Shown piece by piece: positions 40,911 to 51,589 of a stretch of 64,000 nt of DNA. The stretch is from assembly GCA_034336665.1 (NCBI GenBank), contig CM067590.1, positions 4,249,748 through 4,313,747 of the forward strand, given 5' to 3'. Under the pieces are notes generated by a model, which saw nothing but the letters and a program-made list of their open reading frames with translations, did not search any database and was not told the DNA's origin. Position 1 is the first letter of the stretch, and the number at the start of each line of letters is the position of its first letter. The stretch is from Luscinia megarhynchos (taxonomy: Eukaryota > Chordata > Aves > Passeriformes > Turdidae). Position numbers and translations under genes: made by a program.

Positions 40911-41825
40911 AGCTCCAGTTGCAGCCACATCTCCGGGAGAATTGGCCCAGGAAGGACAAGAACTGAGGTCAGTGCCCAAGTCCTGGGTGCCACAGGGAGA
41001 TTTTGCTGCTGGAAAAGCCCGTGGCAGCACAGGGATGGGATGTAGGGGTGTGGATGGAGCAGCTCCCTGCACACAACAGCCACGGGCTCTCAGTGGAGAA
41101 ACTCGAGTGATTCTCTCAAGTGGGGAGCAGGGGGAGGAAAAAAATACGTGAGTGAAAGGGAAGGGAGTGGAAAGGCTGCATTTAAAGGTTAACACTTGTC
41201 CTGGGGGAAAGGAGGTGAGTGTGCTCTGAAATAGCATCTGCTGACGCTGGTGTCTCACAGCTCTTTGGTTTGGGCTTTTTCTTAAAACACCTTAAGAAAA
41301 AGTGTCCCTTTTTTTCCACTGCACTTGCTCACAGCCCTGTTGAGGAGGGAGCCTGATGTGCATCATTGTGAGATCTCTGGTCGTCACCACCTTCCCAGTG
41401 TGGTAACATTAATTCACACCTCCCACACGCTGCCTTTCTCTAATACAGCAGCAACAGCCTGGCATGGAGAGAGAGATTACAGCAGAAAAAGAGACTTTCC
41501 GCTGAATTACCTCAATGTTTTGAGTAACCTCAAAAATCACACCATGCTCTTCCCGCTCCCCCCCGTCCCTGTTGGATTGGGGGTTTTGCATCCCACTAAA
41601 AACACACCCAGCGTGGCTGAGAGTGAGCAGTGAGGGCTCTGAGCACTGCCAGTGCCCTGGGCTCTGCAGGCTGAGCCAGAGGTGCTGCAGGGGGATGTTT
41701 TTGGGGTTTGTTTGCTTTTGGTCACCAAAAAGGGCTCGGGGCAACCTGGGAGGTGCTGCCAGCTCAGAGCCAGAACAGTCCCTTCAGCACAAAGGTGCTG
41801 CTGTGCCTGACTGGAACGTGAGCAC
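40910..41825. other. No recognisable gene
   Basis: Unique sequence; short ORFs on both strands only. Confidence 0.4.
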
Positions 41826-41829
41826 CAGC

Positions 41830-42580
41830 CCCTGGCATCCACCTGGGCTGTGCTAGTTCCCCAGCCCTGGCATCCACCTGGGCTGTGCCAATTCCCCAGC
41901 CCCTGGCATCCTGCTGGGCTGTGCCAATGTCCCCAGCCCTGGCATCCACCTGGGCTGTGCCAATTCCCTCAGCCCTGGCATCCACCTGCTGGGCTGTGCC
42001 AATTCCTCAGCCCCTGGCATCCTGCTGGCTGTGGCACTTCCCTCAGCCCCTGGCATCCTGCTGGGCTGTGCCAATTCCCTCAGCCCCTGGCATCCTGCTG
42101 GCTGTGCCAATTCCTCAGCCCCGGGCATCCTGTTGGCTGTGCCAATGTCCCCAGCCCCTGGCATCCACCTGGGCTGTGCCAATGCCCCCAGTCCCTGGCA
42201 TCCTGCTGGGCTGTGCCAATTCCTCAGCCCCTGGCATCCTGATGGGCTGTGCCAATTCCTCAGCCCCTGGCATCCTGCTGGCTGTGCCAATGTCCCCAGC
42301 CCCTGGCATCCTCCTGGCTGTGCCACTTCCCCAGCCCCTGGCATCCTGCTGGCTGTGCCACTTCCCCAGCCCTGGCATCCTGCTGGCTGTGCTAGTTCCC
42401 CAGCCCCTGGCATCCACCTGGGCTGTGCCAATGTCCCCAGCCCCTGGCATCCTGCTGGCTGTGCCAATGTCCCCAGCCCCTGGCATCCTGCTGGCTGTGC
42501 CAATGTCCCCAGCCCCTGGCATCCTGCTGGGCTGTGCCAATGTCCCCAGCCCCTGGCATCCACCTGGGCTGTGCCCATGT
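41830..42580. repeat. ~37-bp GC-rich minisatellite
   Basis: About 20 units of CCAGCCCCTGGCATCCTGCT followed by GGGCTGTGCCAATGTCC, with CATCCACCT variants. Open in both strands, producing spurious 308-codon ORFs in each direction. Confidence 0.95.
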
Positions 42581-43560
42581 GCCCAAATTCCCATCTGCAC
42601 AATGTCCCCAAAATTCCCATCTGCACAATGTCACCCATTGATGTGCAGGGACCCAGAGCACCAGGTGGGTGTTTCTGTGCAAGTTTTACCACTGGGGCTG
42701 GTTGAGAACACAAGGGACAGAGCACAAGGGACAGAGGACAGGGGACAGAGGACAGGGACAGAACAGGGGACAGTGGCACAAAGGTCTGGGAGGGCTCTGA
42801 CCCTGCTTTAATTCACAGTCCCCAAGCCCCATGGCAATCACTGCTGCCACAAAACCTCTTCCCAAATACTTCAGAGCAGCCATCCTCCTCCATGGAAAGG
42901 GAGTTAAAGAGGTGCTGGAGGTGTTTGATCACCTGCAGTGCTGGCAGTGCCCAGGCACCACAGAGGGTGTGGCAGGGTGGGCAGAGGAGCTCCAAGGGCA
43001 CTCCCAGCTCTGGGGAGGGAGAGCAGAAAGCAGAGACGAGCTCCCTGCTCCTGCCTCCATCCCGGGGCTCTGGGGGTGAATCTGCAGGGAAAGGAGCTGC
43101 TGCTGCAGCAGGAGGAGGAGAAGGGGGTTTGTGGGGCTGCAGCTGTGCCAGCTGTGGTGCAAATGTGGTGTAAATGTGCTGTGGCTGCAGCTGTGCCCAC
43201 TCAGGGCTGTGGTCACTGCAGGGGTGACCATGGTCATGACCACGATAAGCCTTTACCAGAAAAAGGAACAGCCTGAAAAGCAAAGGTGTGATCCCTCAGC
43301 TGATACCAGGGATGCACATTAACACCCCGGGGTGTGCCTGGTCCCCCCCAGCCCGCGGCTCCCCTTGCAGCTCACAGGAAATAAATGGCAGCTCTCTGCT
43401 CCACAGGACACGGGGTCATGGTTTGTGTGGCACAGCTCAGCCACGGGACAGCCCTGGGCAGGCAGCACCAGCGGCTGTGCAGGGCTGGGAGAGGCTCTGG
43501 GGGATCCCAGGAGCTGCTCCTTCCCCCAGAGAGCTCAGACTGGGGCTGGGTTCTGAGGAG
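42580..43560. other. No recognisable gene; short GGACAG cluster
   Basis: GGGACAGAGGACA-type repeats at 42705-42775 precede unique GC-rich sequence with overlapping chance ORFs. Confidence 0.4.
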
Positions 43561-43561
43561 A

Positions 43562-43897
43562 TGTTGTTGGATGCTGCTGGGAACCAGGGAAAAGCAGCCT
43601 TGAGGCCCTGCCTCTCTCAGCCTTCACAAGGATAAGAAATTATAACAGTGATTAAACACCTGCAGGGTGGGTGGGAGATGTGTGAGTGCCTCATGATATT
43701 TTGCAGAAGGTATGTTTTCAGAGAGGTGCTGCCTTCTTGGACCATTGAGTCTTTTCTATTTTGTTTTTCACATACCACCCTATATATATGTGTAGTATTT
43801 CATTAAATAAAGCTCTTTCTCTCTTTTGCTTCTCCATTGCACGAGGAACTATGTTGCATTATCCTTTCTGCTGCTCCTATAGCCTTCAAATGGAACA
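43562..43897 (+). mobile_element. Solo LTR (336 bp) with 6-bp TSD, same family as 25359
   Basis: Begins TGTTGTTGGATGCTGCTGGG and ends CAAATGGAACA. Flanked by the exact direct repeat AGGAGA (43556-43561 and 43898-43903). AATAAAGCTCTTTCTCT poly(A) block near 43806. No internal region. Confidence 0.85.
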
Positions 43898-43904
43898 AGG
43901 AGAG

Positions 43905-44480
43905 ATGAACTGCATTTCTCTGGGAGTTTCAGGGAGAATGAAGTGACCACTTGGAGTCTATCTGAGAGCAAAGCACTCTTTGCAGGTCAGAAATCAAGGA
44001 AAGTGTCCTGCCAGACGCCCCCAGCATCCCCGACCCTCCTCCCTGCGCCCCTCCCACCTTCCCCCTGCCCCAGCCCTGTGACAGCCCTGCCCCACCCCGC
44101 AGCCCTGCGGTGCCCAGCTCCTGCCAGCGCCTTTCCTGGCTCCCGGGGCAGCTCTGGGAATGCTCCCCGTGCTCTGGGACAGGTGTCCTGCTGCTGTGGT
44201 GCTGCCAGGGTGAGCCCAGAGCCTGCGTGGTCCAATCCTGGGGCCAATGCAGCAGGGCAGGGACTGGGGGGTGTCCCTGCTCCAGGTGGGATTGGGGCCA
44301 GCACAATTCCCTGGGCAGGGAGCACATCCCATGGGGCTGGAACTCCCCATGGAACCCAGTGGGGTTGTGGGGGGATGTCCCCAAGGGCGCTGTGACATCA
44401 CCTGGCTCAGGGTGGGGCCAGTGGAAGCCCTGCCCTGGCAACCCGGGTGTTGGGGGGTCCCTGTGGGCAGGGCAGGGCTG
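43905..44480 (+). repeat. Local duplication, module X copy 1
   Basis: GAACTGCATTTCTCTGGGAG, GAAGTGACCACTTGGAGTCT and later CTGTGACATCACCTGGCTCA recur in the same order and spacing at 45954-46380. Not recognised as a gene. Confidence 0.7.
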
Positions 44481-44617
44481 AGGGCTCCGTGTCCCCCCTG
44501 GGCCAGCTGGGGCAGAGGCAGCAGGGGATGTCCCCAGCCTTGGCAGGGGCTCTGGGTGGCTGCAGGATGGGGCAGCAGGGCTGGAAGAGCCTGTCCTGCA
44601 GAGAGGGTGTGCCATGT

Positions 44618-44975
44618 GAGAGGGACAGGACAGGGACAGGGACAGGGCAGGGACAGGGACAGGGACAGGGACAGGACAGGGACAGGGACAGGACAGGACA
44701 GGGACAGGACAGGGACAAGGACAGGACAGGGACAGGGACAGGGACAGGACAGGGACAGGACAGGGACAGGACAGGGACAGGAGAGGGACAGGACAGGACA
44801 GGGACAGGACAGGGACAGGGGCAGGGACAGGGACAGGACAGGGACAGGAGAGGGACAGGACAGGGACAGGGACAGGGACAGGACAGGGACAGGGCAGGGG
44901 ACAGGGACAGGGACAGGGACAGGACAGGGACAGGAGCAGGGACAGGGACAGGGGACAGGACAGGACAGGGACAGG

Positions 44976-45016
<41 letters not shown>

Positions 45017-45140
45017 ACAGGGACAGGACAGGGACAAGGACAGGACAGGACAGGGACGGGACAGGGGACAGGACAGGACAGGGACAGGGACGAGACAGGA
45101 CAGGGACAGGACAGGGGGCAGGGACAGGGACAGGGGAGGC
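44618..45140. repeat. (GGGACA)n/(GGACA)n minisatellite
   Basis: About 520 bp of alternating GGGACA and GGACA units, with occasional GGAGAG, GGGCA and GGGGACA. Produces Arg/Asp/Gly/Thr/Gln repeat ORFs on plus and Pro/Val/Ser/Leu/Cys on minus. Confidence 0.96.
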
Positions 45141-45307
45141 ACCTCCAGCCCCACGGATGGGATTTTCCACCCCTGTGCCCTGTGCAGGTTTAGCACCCCC
45201 AGGATGCTCCAAGCTTTGGGCAGGAATGTGGTGGGAAAACCAAGAGTGCTCAAAAGGGTCCTGAGGGGTTTTGTGGTTCTCATTTGGGGTTTTTTTTTTG
45301 GTGTTGC

Positions 45308-45382
45308 TTCTTGTAACGCTGGGGTTCAGTGATGTCACCTCGAGCACAGGTGACACCCATGGGGACACAGTGCCACAGCTCA
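45308..45382 (+). repeat. Short duplicated segment, copy 1
   Basis: CTTGTAACGCTGGGGTTCAG through CACAGTGCCACAGCTCAGG, repeated with moderate divergence at 45845-45917. Confidence 0.7.
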
Positions 45383-45393
45383 GGCACAGTGGC

Positions 45394-45840
45394 TGGAGGA
45401 TGCTGGTGGTGCTCAGAGGGTGCAGAGGATGCAGAGGATGTTGAGGATGTTGAGGATGCAGAGGATGCAGAGGATATTGAGGATGCAGAGGATGCAGAGG
45501 ATATTGAGGATATTGAGGATGTTGAGTGTGGCTGCCCTGGGGATGGGCTGAGGTGGGACCTGTCTGATCACATCCCCACAGCTTGGATGTCACCTGGGAG
45601 ATGGGGATTCACCTCCTGTAAACATTCAGGGAGTTGTTTTTATCGACTAGAATTTATTATTTATTATTATTTAATTTCTCAATCTCAGTCCAAGCCCATT
45701 GCCCCTCGCAGGGGCTGTTCAGCCTTTGCTGCCAAAGGAGCTGAGCTGGATTTGGAGTGCAAATATTGATGCTCTGCCCTCCCTGGGGCTGTGAAATCAG
45801 GCAGTGTAAGATTGAAGTTATTTAGATTTTGAAGAATCTT
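45394..45840 (+). repeat. Dispersed repeat, copy 2 (with 9-bp expansion)
   Basis: Paralogue of 39195-39560. At 45412-45525 the GAGGATGCA/GAGGATGTT 9-mer is expanded to about 12 units where copy 1 has about two. Confidence 0.85.
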
Positions 45841-45953
45841 GGTTCTTGCAGCGCTGGGGATCAGCAAAGCCACCTACAGAGGTGACACCCGTGGGCACAC
45901 AGTGCCACAGCCCAGGACAGGGACAGCCCTGTGGGGCTGGGTTTCCAGGGAGG

Positions 45954-46380
45954 GATGAACTGCTTTTCTCTGGAAACTTTCTGGGGTGTTGAAGTGACCA
46001 CTTGGGAACCATTTGAGACTCAAGTTCTTTGCTGGTCAGAGAGATGGGAGAAATTGTCCTGCAGCATCCCTGGCACCCCTCAAGAACCCCCCCTGGCCCA
46101 TCCCCTGCAGTGCCCGGGCTCCTGGGGCAGCTCTGGCAATCTGGGCTGTGCCCGGGGCCCTGTGACATCACCGGGGGCTGGGTGGGGTCGGTGGAACCCC
46201 AGCCCCGGCAGCCCCGAGTTTGGGTGTGTGCAGGCGCCTCTGCCCTGCCCCAGAGGGGAGCAGCCCAGCGCTGCTGGGACACCCTGCTGGGCTCTGGAGC
46301 TGCCACCGAGTGGCCCTGCCCCGAGCCGCACTGTCACCTCGCTGGGCTGGCGTGGCTGAGCACATGGCTGAGCACAGGTG
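45954..46380 (+). repeat. Local duplication, module X copy 2
   Basis: Paralogue of 43905-44480 (GAACTGCTTTTCTCTGGAAA, GAAGTGACCACTTGGGAACC, CTGTGACATCACCGGGGGCT). It is followed, like copy 1, by a large minisatellite, but of different sequence. Confidence 0.7.
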
Positions 46381-46404
46381 AGTGTCCTTGGGCTGTTGGA
46401 ATCG

Positions 46405-47195
46405 GGGAGGGGACACCAAACCCTGCAGGGACACCAAAACCCTGCAGGGACACCAAACCCTGCAGGGACACCAAACCATAGAGGGGACACCAAACCTTAC
46501 AGGGGACACCAAACCATAGAGGGGACACCAAATCCTGCAGGTGACAATAAATCCTGCAAGTGACACCAAATCCTGCAGGGGACACCAAACCATGCAGGGG
46601 ACACCAAACCATGCAGGGGACAACACACCATGGAGGTGACACCAAATCCTACAGATGACACCAAGCCCTACAGGGGACAGCAAATCCTGCAGGGGACACC
46701 AAACCTTACAGGGGACAGCAAACCCTGCAGGGGACACCAAAACCCTACTGGTGGCATCAAAGCCTGAAGGGTACACCAAACAATGGAGGTGACACTAAAC
46801 CCTGCAGGTGGCACCAAATCCTGCAGGGTACACCAAATCCTGCAGGTGACACCAAATCCTGCAGGTGACAATAAATCCTGCAAGTGACACCAAACCCTGC
46901 AGGTGACACCAAATCCTGCAGGTGACAATAAATCCTGCAAGTGACACCAAATCCTGTAGGTGACACCAAACCCTGCAGGTGACACCAAATCCTGCAGGTG
47001 ACAATAAATCCTGCAAGTGACACCAAATCCTGCAGGGGACACCAAACCATGCAGGGGACAACACACCATGGAGGTGACAGCAAAATCCTACAGATGACAT
47101 CAAACCTTACAGGGGACAGCAAACCCTGCAGGGGACACCAAACCATGCAGGGGCTGACACCAAACCCTGCAGGTGACACAAAACCCTACTGGTGG
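46405..47195. repeat. 18-19 bp minisatellite (GGGGACACCAAACCCTGCA)n
   Basis: About 42 units of GGTGACACCAAATCCTGCAG-type sequence. Blocks such as the AATAAATCCTGCAAGTGACACC pair recur, showing higher-order duplication. Confidence 0.95.
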
Positions 47196-49310
47196 CACCA
47201 AGCTGTGCCAGTAAATTCAGCAATTTGGCACTAACAAAATGATGCATTTGCTGCTAAAAGAACCAGTTCCCAAATTAAATTCCTGGCTGGACGTGGTGAA
47301 GATCTCCTGGCTGCCCCAGGATGAGGCTCCCAGTGGGGAAATGCAGATGAGATTCAATTAGATGAATTAACTAATTAGGGGAAGGTCTGAGGGGGGTGAG
47401 CAGGAAGGATGAGCTCTTGCCCATGGAGCTGTAAATCCCAGCTGGGCTGGGTGGTCTTGATCCTGCTCTGGACAAGCAGCTCAGGTTGCCCCTGTTCTGT
47501 CCATGACAGGTGGGACAGGGTGGAATTCTGGCCCTGGGAAAGTGGTGCTGGGTTGGTGCTGAGAGCTGGAGGTGGCAGAGGTCTGAGTGTGACTCCCTGA
47601 AGAGGGGCCTTGCTGCACAAACAGCTGCTTCCAAAGCAGACAGAGCATTTTTCCATCTGGAAGAGCCAAATGGAAAAATGAAATTGCTGGGAGAAGGGTG
47701 AGGAGCAGCTGATCCTATCTGTGCAGCTCAGAGAGACTGATAAAGTGGCTGTGACCTGGCAGCAATTCCCAGGCAGGTACTGGGTGTGGGAATCCTTAAA
47801 ATTAGAGGTTTTTGGGAAAGCTGCAAAAAGCAGACTCAGAAACAGCAGAACTGCAATTAGAGCTAAGCAGGAGCCATAAGATTTGTCAGCAGAAAAGTTG
47901 TATGAGATGTAGAAAGCAAGGACAGATAGAAACAATGGTCTGTGTATTAAAGCTTGGCTAGAATAACTCCCTAAGTTGCAGAAAAGTTTATCTAGCAAGA
48001 TATTGGGAAGTTCTAAGCTAAATAATGGAGCTCTGTGTATTGTATTTTAAGGCTTACAAGCAGATATTGTATTTGAAATAAGCAAGCATTGTTTTAACCA
48101 AAGGTTTTGTGTACTTACAGTGGTTGGATAAAACTACTGTCAATGTGCTTTTGCATTTTTCCAAATGGAATTGCTGGGAGAGGATGAGGAGCAGCTGATG
48201 TTACCTGTGTTCCCAGGGGCTGTGGCCTGGCAGCAGCTCCCAGGCAGTGCTGGGCAGGGTGGCATCAGTGCTGCCAGCAGCCAGGTCACCCTCTGGTGGC
48301 AGCAGGGACTCAGCTGGGTGCCCTGGGGACAAGCACAAGGACAGGAAGGCTGAGGAGCAGGGGAAGGGGACAAGAGAGGCAGAGGGAGGCAGAGGTTGTG
48401 CAGGGGGTTAAGGGAGGGGCTGGGAGAAGATTGCAGAGCTCCTCCATCCTCTTGTCTGCCCTTCCCCAGCCCAGTCCCTGCCCAGGGCAGGGGCTGAGCC
48501 CAGCCCAGCACAGAGCTGGGTCTGGCACAGCCCAGGGGATGCTCAGGAGCACCATGGAACGTGGGCCCTCCTTTTCCTTGGAAAGCAGCCCTGGACTGGG
48601 GCTCGTGAGCAGCCCTGAGCTCTTCCTCCCTGCAAGCTGCTCCCTCCCCTCACTGTTGTCTTGGTGCTATTTCCTCTTTGTTTTCCAGCTTTAATTTTGG
48701 CTCTGGTTTTGGGGCTCAGCTCCCAGGATGGCAGAGGTGGGTGGGGTTGGTGGTACCTGGCACATCCTGGGCTGGCAGGGGGTGCTGGTGCTGTGCTGGG
48801 CAGAGGGGGATGCTCTGCAGCTGCTCCTGCAGAAGGGAACAATTCCTTCAGGAGTGGTGCTGGAGAGGTTTCCTTGGCATTTTGGATCCCCACAAACAGG
48901 TCATGCAGAGCCACATCGAGGATTTTTTGCATTAGATCAGCTGCTTGTGCCTTTCTGTGAGAAAAGTGCCTGGGCAGATTATAATGCTGGGCCTGGAGTG
49001 CTCCCTGGGAAAACTGCTGGATTTTCTGCATTCCCTTTTGTCCCTGGACTGGATGGGACAGCAGTGCCAGCTCTGCCCTGCAGGGTGTGCTGGGTCTCTC
49101 CTCTCCAAACCCTGGGCAGGAGGTGATGTGACTCCTGCTGTGACCCCTGGTTTCCCCTGGGGCCACGGTGGGAAAAGGAAAATTCAGAATATCCAGGAAA
49201 CAGGTTCAAACACCAGCACCTTCCTCTCCCAGAGCGAGGCAGCTTCTCATCTCTGCTGTGGCTTTTTGGGAGTGAGGGGAAGCAGGGGGAAGGAAACTGA
49301 GGCACGGCAG
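47195..49310. other. No recognisable gene; LTR-like stretch
   Basis: About 47786-48150 looks like an avian LTR (TGTGGGAATCC start, AAAGCTGCAAAAAGCAGACT block). It is flanked by partial direct copies of host sequence (GAGGAGCAGCTGAT near 47700 and 48187). The remainder is GC-rich with chance ORFs. Confidence 0.4.
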
Positions 49311-49316
49311 GGACAG

Positions 49317-49965
49317 TCAGAAAAGATCCAGGGCTTTTCCCAGGGCTGCCAAGGCAGAGCTGTGCTCTGATGGCACAGAGCTGTGCCAGGCCTTGGCATG
49401 GAGCTCAGGGAAAGGTTCTTCCCCCCGAGGGTGCTGAGCAGGGATGGAGAGATGAGATGAGAAGGGTTTGAACATCACCAGCCAGGCCAGGGAGGGACTG
49501 TCCCACTCTGCTCTGCCCTGGGGCAGCCTCACCCCCAGCGCTGGGCACCTTGGGCACCACAGGGTCAGAAGGAGCCAGAGCTGCTGCAGAGTGTCCAAAG
49601 GAGGGACCCGGAGCTGGGGAAGGGCTGAGGAGCAGCTGAGGGCACTGGGCTCGTTCAGCTGGAGCAGAGGAGACTGAGGGGAGACTCCAGGGGCTGAGCT
49701 CTGCTCTGGGCCAGGGCCAGGAGCCCAGCAAGGGCTGGAGCTGTGCCAGGCCTTGGCATGGAGCTCAGGGAAAGGTTCTTCCCCCCGAGGGTGCTGGGCA
49801 CTGCCCAGGCTCCCCAGGGAATGGTCCCCAAGGCTGCCAGAGCTGCAGGAGCCTTTGGACACTCTCAGGGATGCTCAGGGTGGGGCTGTTGGGGGTCTGG
49901 GCAGGGCCAGGAGCTGCACTGATCATCCCTGAGGGATCCAGCTCAGGATATTCTGGGATTGTGTG
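49317..49965 (+). mobile_element. CR1 LINE 3' region
   Basis: Plus-oriented counterpart of 40255-40910, ending CAGGATATTCTGGGATTGTG. A second CR1 tail (50164-50272) ends CAGGATTTTATGATTCCCATG. Confidence 0.75.
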
Positions 49966-50165
49966 GATTATTTTACCTCCATCTTCCCCAGTGTTTGCAG
50001 TTCAGGAACAAGGGCTCTGAGCCCCACAGCTTCTCCCAGCCAGGCTCCAGCTCCAGCTGGGGATGGGCACTGGGAACCCCTGCCCCAACTTTCCACCCCC
50101 TCAGAGCGTCCCTGTTCAGTGGAAATGAAAGTTCCTCTGCACATCCTGTACCCAGCCTGCAGTTT
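49380..50165 (-). repeat. Right arm of the ~0.8-kb inverted repeat
   Basis: Inverted copy of 40050-40838 about 8.5 kb away. Homology includes the non-CR1 segment up to CACATCCTGTACCCAGCC, so it is a segmental duplication, not two independent CR1 insertions. Confidence 0.9.
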
Positions 50166-50279
50166 GGACACTCTCAGGGATGCTCAGGGTGGGGTTGTTG
50201 GGTCTGGGCAGGGCCAGGGGCTGCTCTGGTGATCCCTGAGGGTCCCTTCCAGGATTTTATGATTCCCATGGCTGCACTC

Positions 50280-50920
50280 AGCCCTGCTGGCTCACTCAGC
50301 TTTTCTTGCTCAGGCTGATACCTGGGAATTCCTTCCCAACATCCCTGTCTCAGGGTGGCAGCTGCTCTCAGGACACTCAGGGTGACAGGGACACCACAGG
50401 GGTGTTGTGCAAGAGCTCTGAGAGCTTTTAATCGATGTTTGCTGACATAATTGGTGCTTCAAGCCCTTTGTTTGAGCGAGCAAACAGATCCTAATCCTCT
50501 GCAGGAAACTCTGAGCTGGGGGTGAACTGGTTGGACCTGCCCTGGAGGAGCTTGGCTTTGAAAGCAAAACCCACTCTGGTTGCGTGGAAACATTGCCTGC
50601 AGTGGCAGGATCCGTGACTAATTGTGGCTTTGTTAATTCTAATTGAATGCTTTCACTTTCAGACAGTTATTTAACGATAGGATCAAATAATTGCAGAGAA
50701 ACAGCCCTGAGTCTCGTGCTCAGCAGGAAATTGGGGCTTGAAATGGGAGTTTTGGGGCAATTCTGGCTGGGTGAGAGGGGCAGGAAAAGGTGCTGGGCTC
50801 TAAAAACAGATCCTGTGCTGTGGGATGGGAGCTGAGGAGCAAAACCTCTGGGATTTCTGCAGAGCTTCTGATTTGGGATGATGAAAATGCTGATAAAAAG
50901 GAAACACAACCTCATGGCAG
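50280..50920. other. No recognisable gene
   Basis: Unique intergenic sequence between the CR1 tail and the MUC16 3' end. Confidence 0.4.
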
Positions 50921-50924
50921 TAAA

Positions 50925-51490
50925 ACTTGGTATTTAATGAACTGAAATCAGCAACAATCTCAAAAAACACAGCCTGGCTGTGTCACAGATTTACATCATA
51001 ATGTCATCATTATAAATAGACAAAATATTTGAATTAATTTAAGATATTTACATTTTTAAAGCTCAGTGGTGAAAAAAACTAAAATCTAGGTGGGATTTCT
51101 AAGTCTACAGCAGTCAGTCCCCAAAAATCTCCAAATTAGTATAATTTTAAGCCTTTTTCAGAAAACTGACGTTAACACTGAAGGGCTTTGCAAACTGCAG
51201 CTCCTGGTAGTTTCTATTTTCTTTTGGTTGTGTAATATTTATATAAAATTAATATTTATATAAAATTTATATTTATATAAAACACTGCAGTGCTTAAAAA
51301 AAATTTTCCTCAGCACCTGCACTGTTGGCAGTTTCCTGGAGTATGAAAAGAATCATGGCAATAGTGCAAAGATTTGTCTCGAGGTGAGATAAAACGCTGA
51401 AATAATTTATCAAAGAAACATTTTCCAGGTTTTGTAGCTATTTTTCCTTCATCAGTGGACAAACAGGTCTGGGATGACCAAGTTGAGGTG
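50925..51490 (-). other. MUC16 3' UTR (inferred)
   Basis: AT-rich sequence after the stop. On the minus strand an ATTAAA variant poly(A) signal lies at 50938-50933, with no AATAAA closer. End position is tentative. Confidence 0.4.
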
Positions 51491-51589
51491 TCAGTGAACC
51501 TTCCCTGTGCTCAGGTGGGGGAAGTACAACCCATACAGGCCCTGCTGCACCTGGTACAGGTGGGACTTTCTCCTCAGGCAGGAGAGGAC
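51491..51589 (-). CDS. MUC16: MUC16 last exon: cytoplasmic tail
   Basis: Acceptor TTCTTCTCCCACCAG upstream of 51589; phase 0; 32 codons (VLSCLRRKSHLYQVQQGLYG then LYFPHLSTGKVH) and stop TGA at 51493-51491. Juxtamembrane LRRK is the stop-transfer sequence and may be an ERM-type basic motif. Tyrosines in YQVQQGLYGLYF align with the human tail, whose tyrosines have been reported as phosphorylation sites. Confidence 0.85.
   Translation of the reverse strand, partial: VLSCLRRKSHLYQVQQGLYGLYFPHLSTGKVH

Noticed and set aside
41853..42811. Overlapping 308-codon ORFs on opposite strands
   Set aside because: Both come from the 37-bp minisatellite; no start context, splice sites or domain.
43929..45593. 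554-codon minus ORF and 361-codon plus ORF
   Set aside because: Dominated by the (GGGACA)n array; the ends are low-complexity Pro/Ser-rich sequence without homology I recognise.
46168..47179. Minus-strand ORFs of 100-200 codons with WCPLQGLVSP-like repeats
   Set aside because: Shadows of the 18-19 bp minisatellite.
40354..49862. A pair of ~180-codon ORFs that look like a conserved protein family (40354-40893 plus, 49317-49862 minus)
   Set aside because: Their similarity is explained by the inverted repeat carrying CR1 sequence, not by coding constraint.
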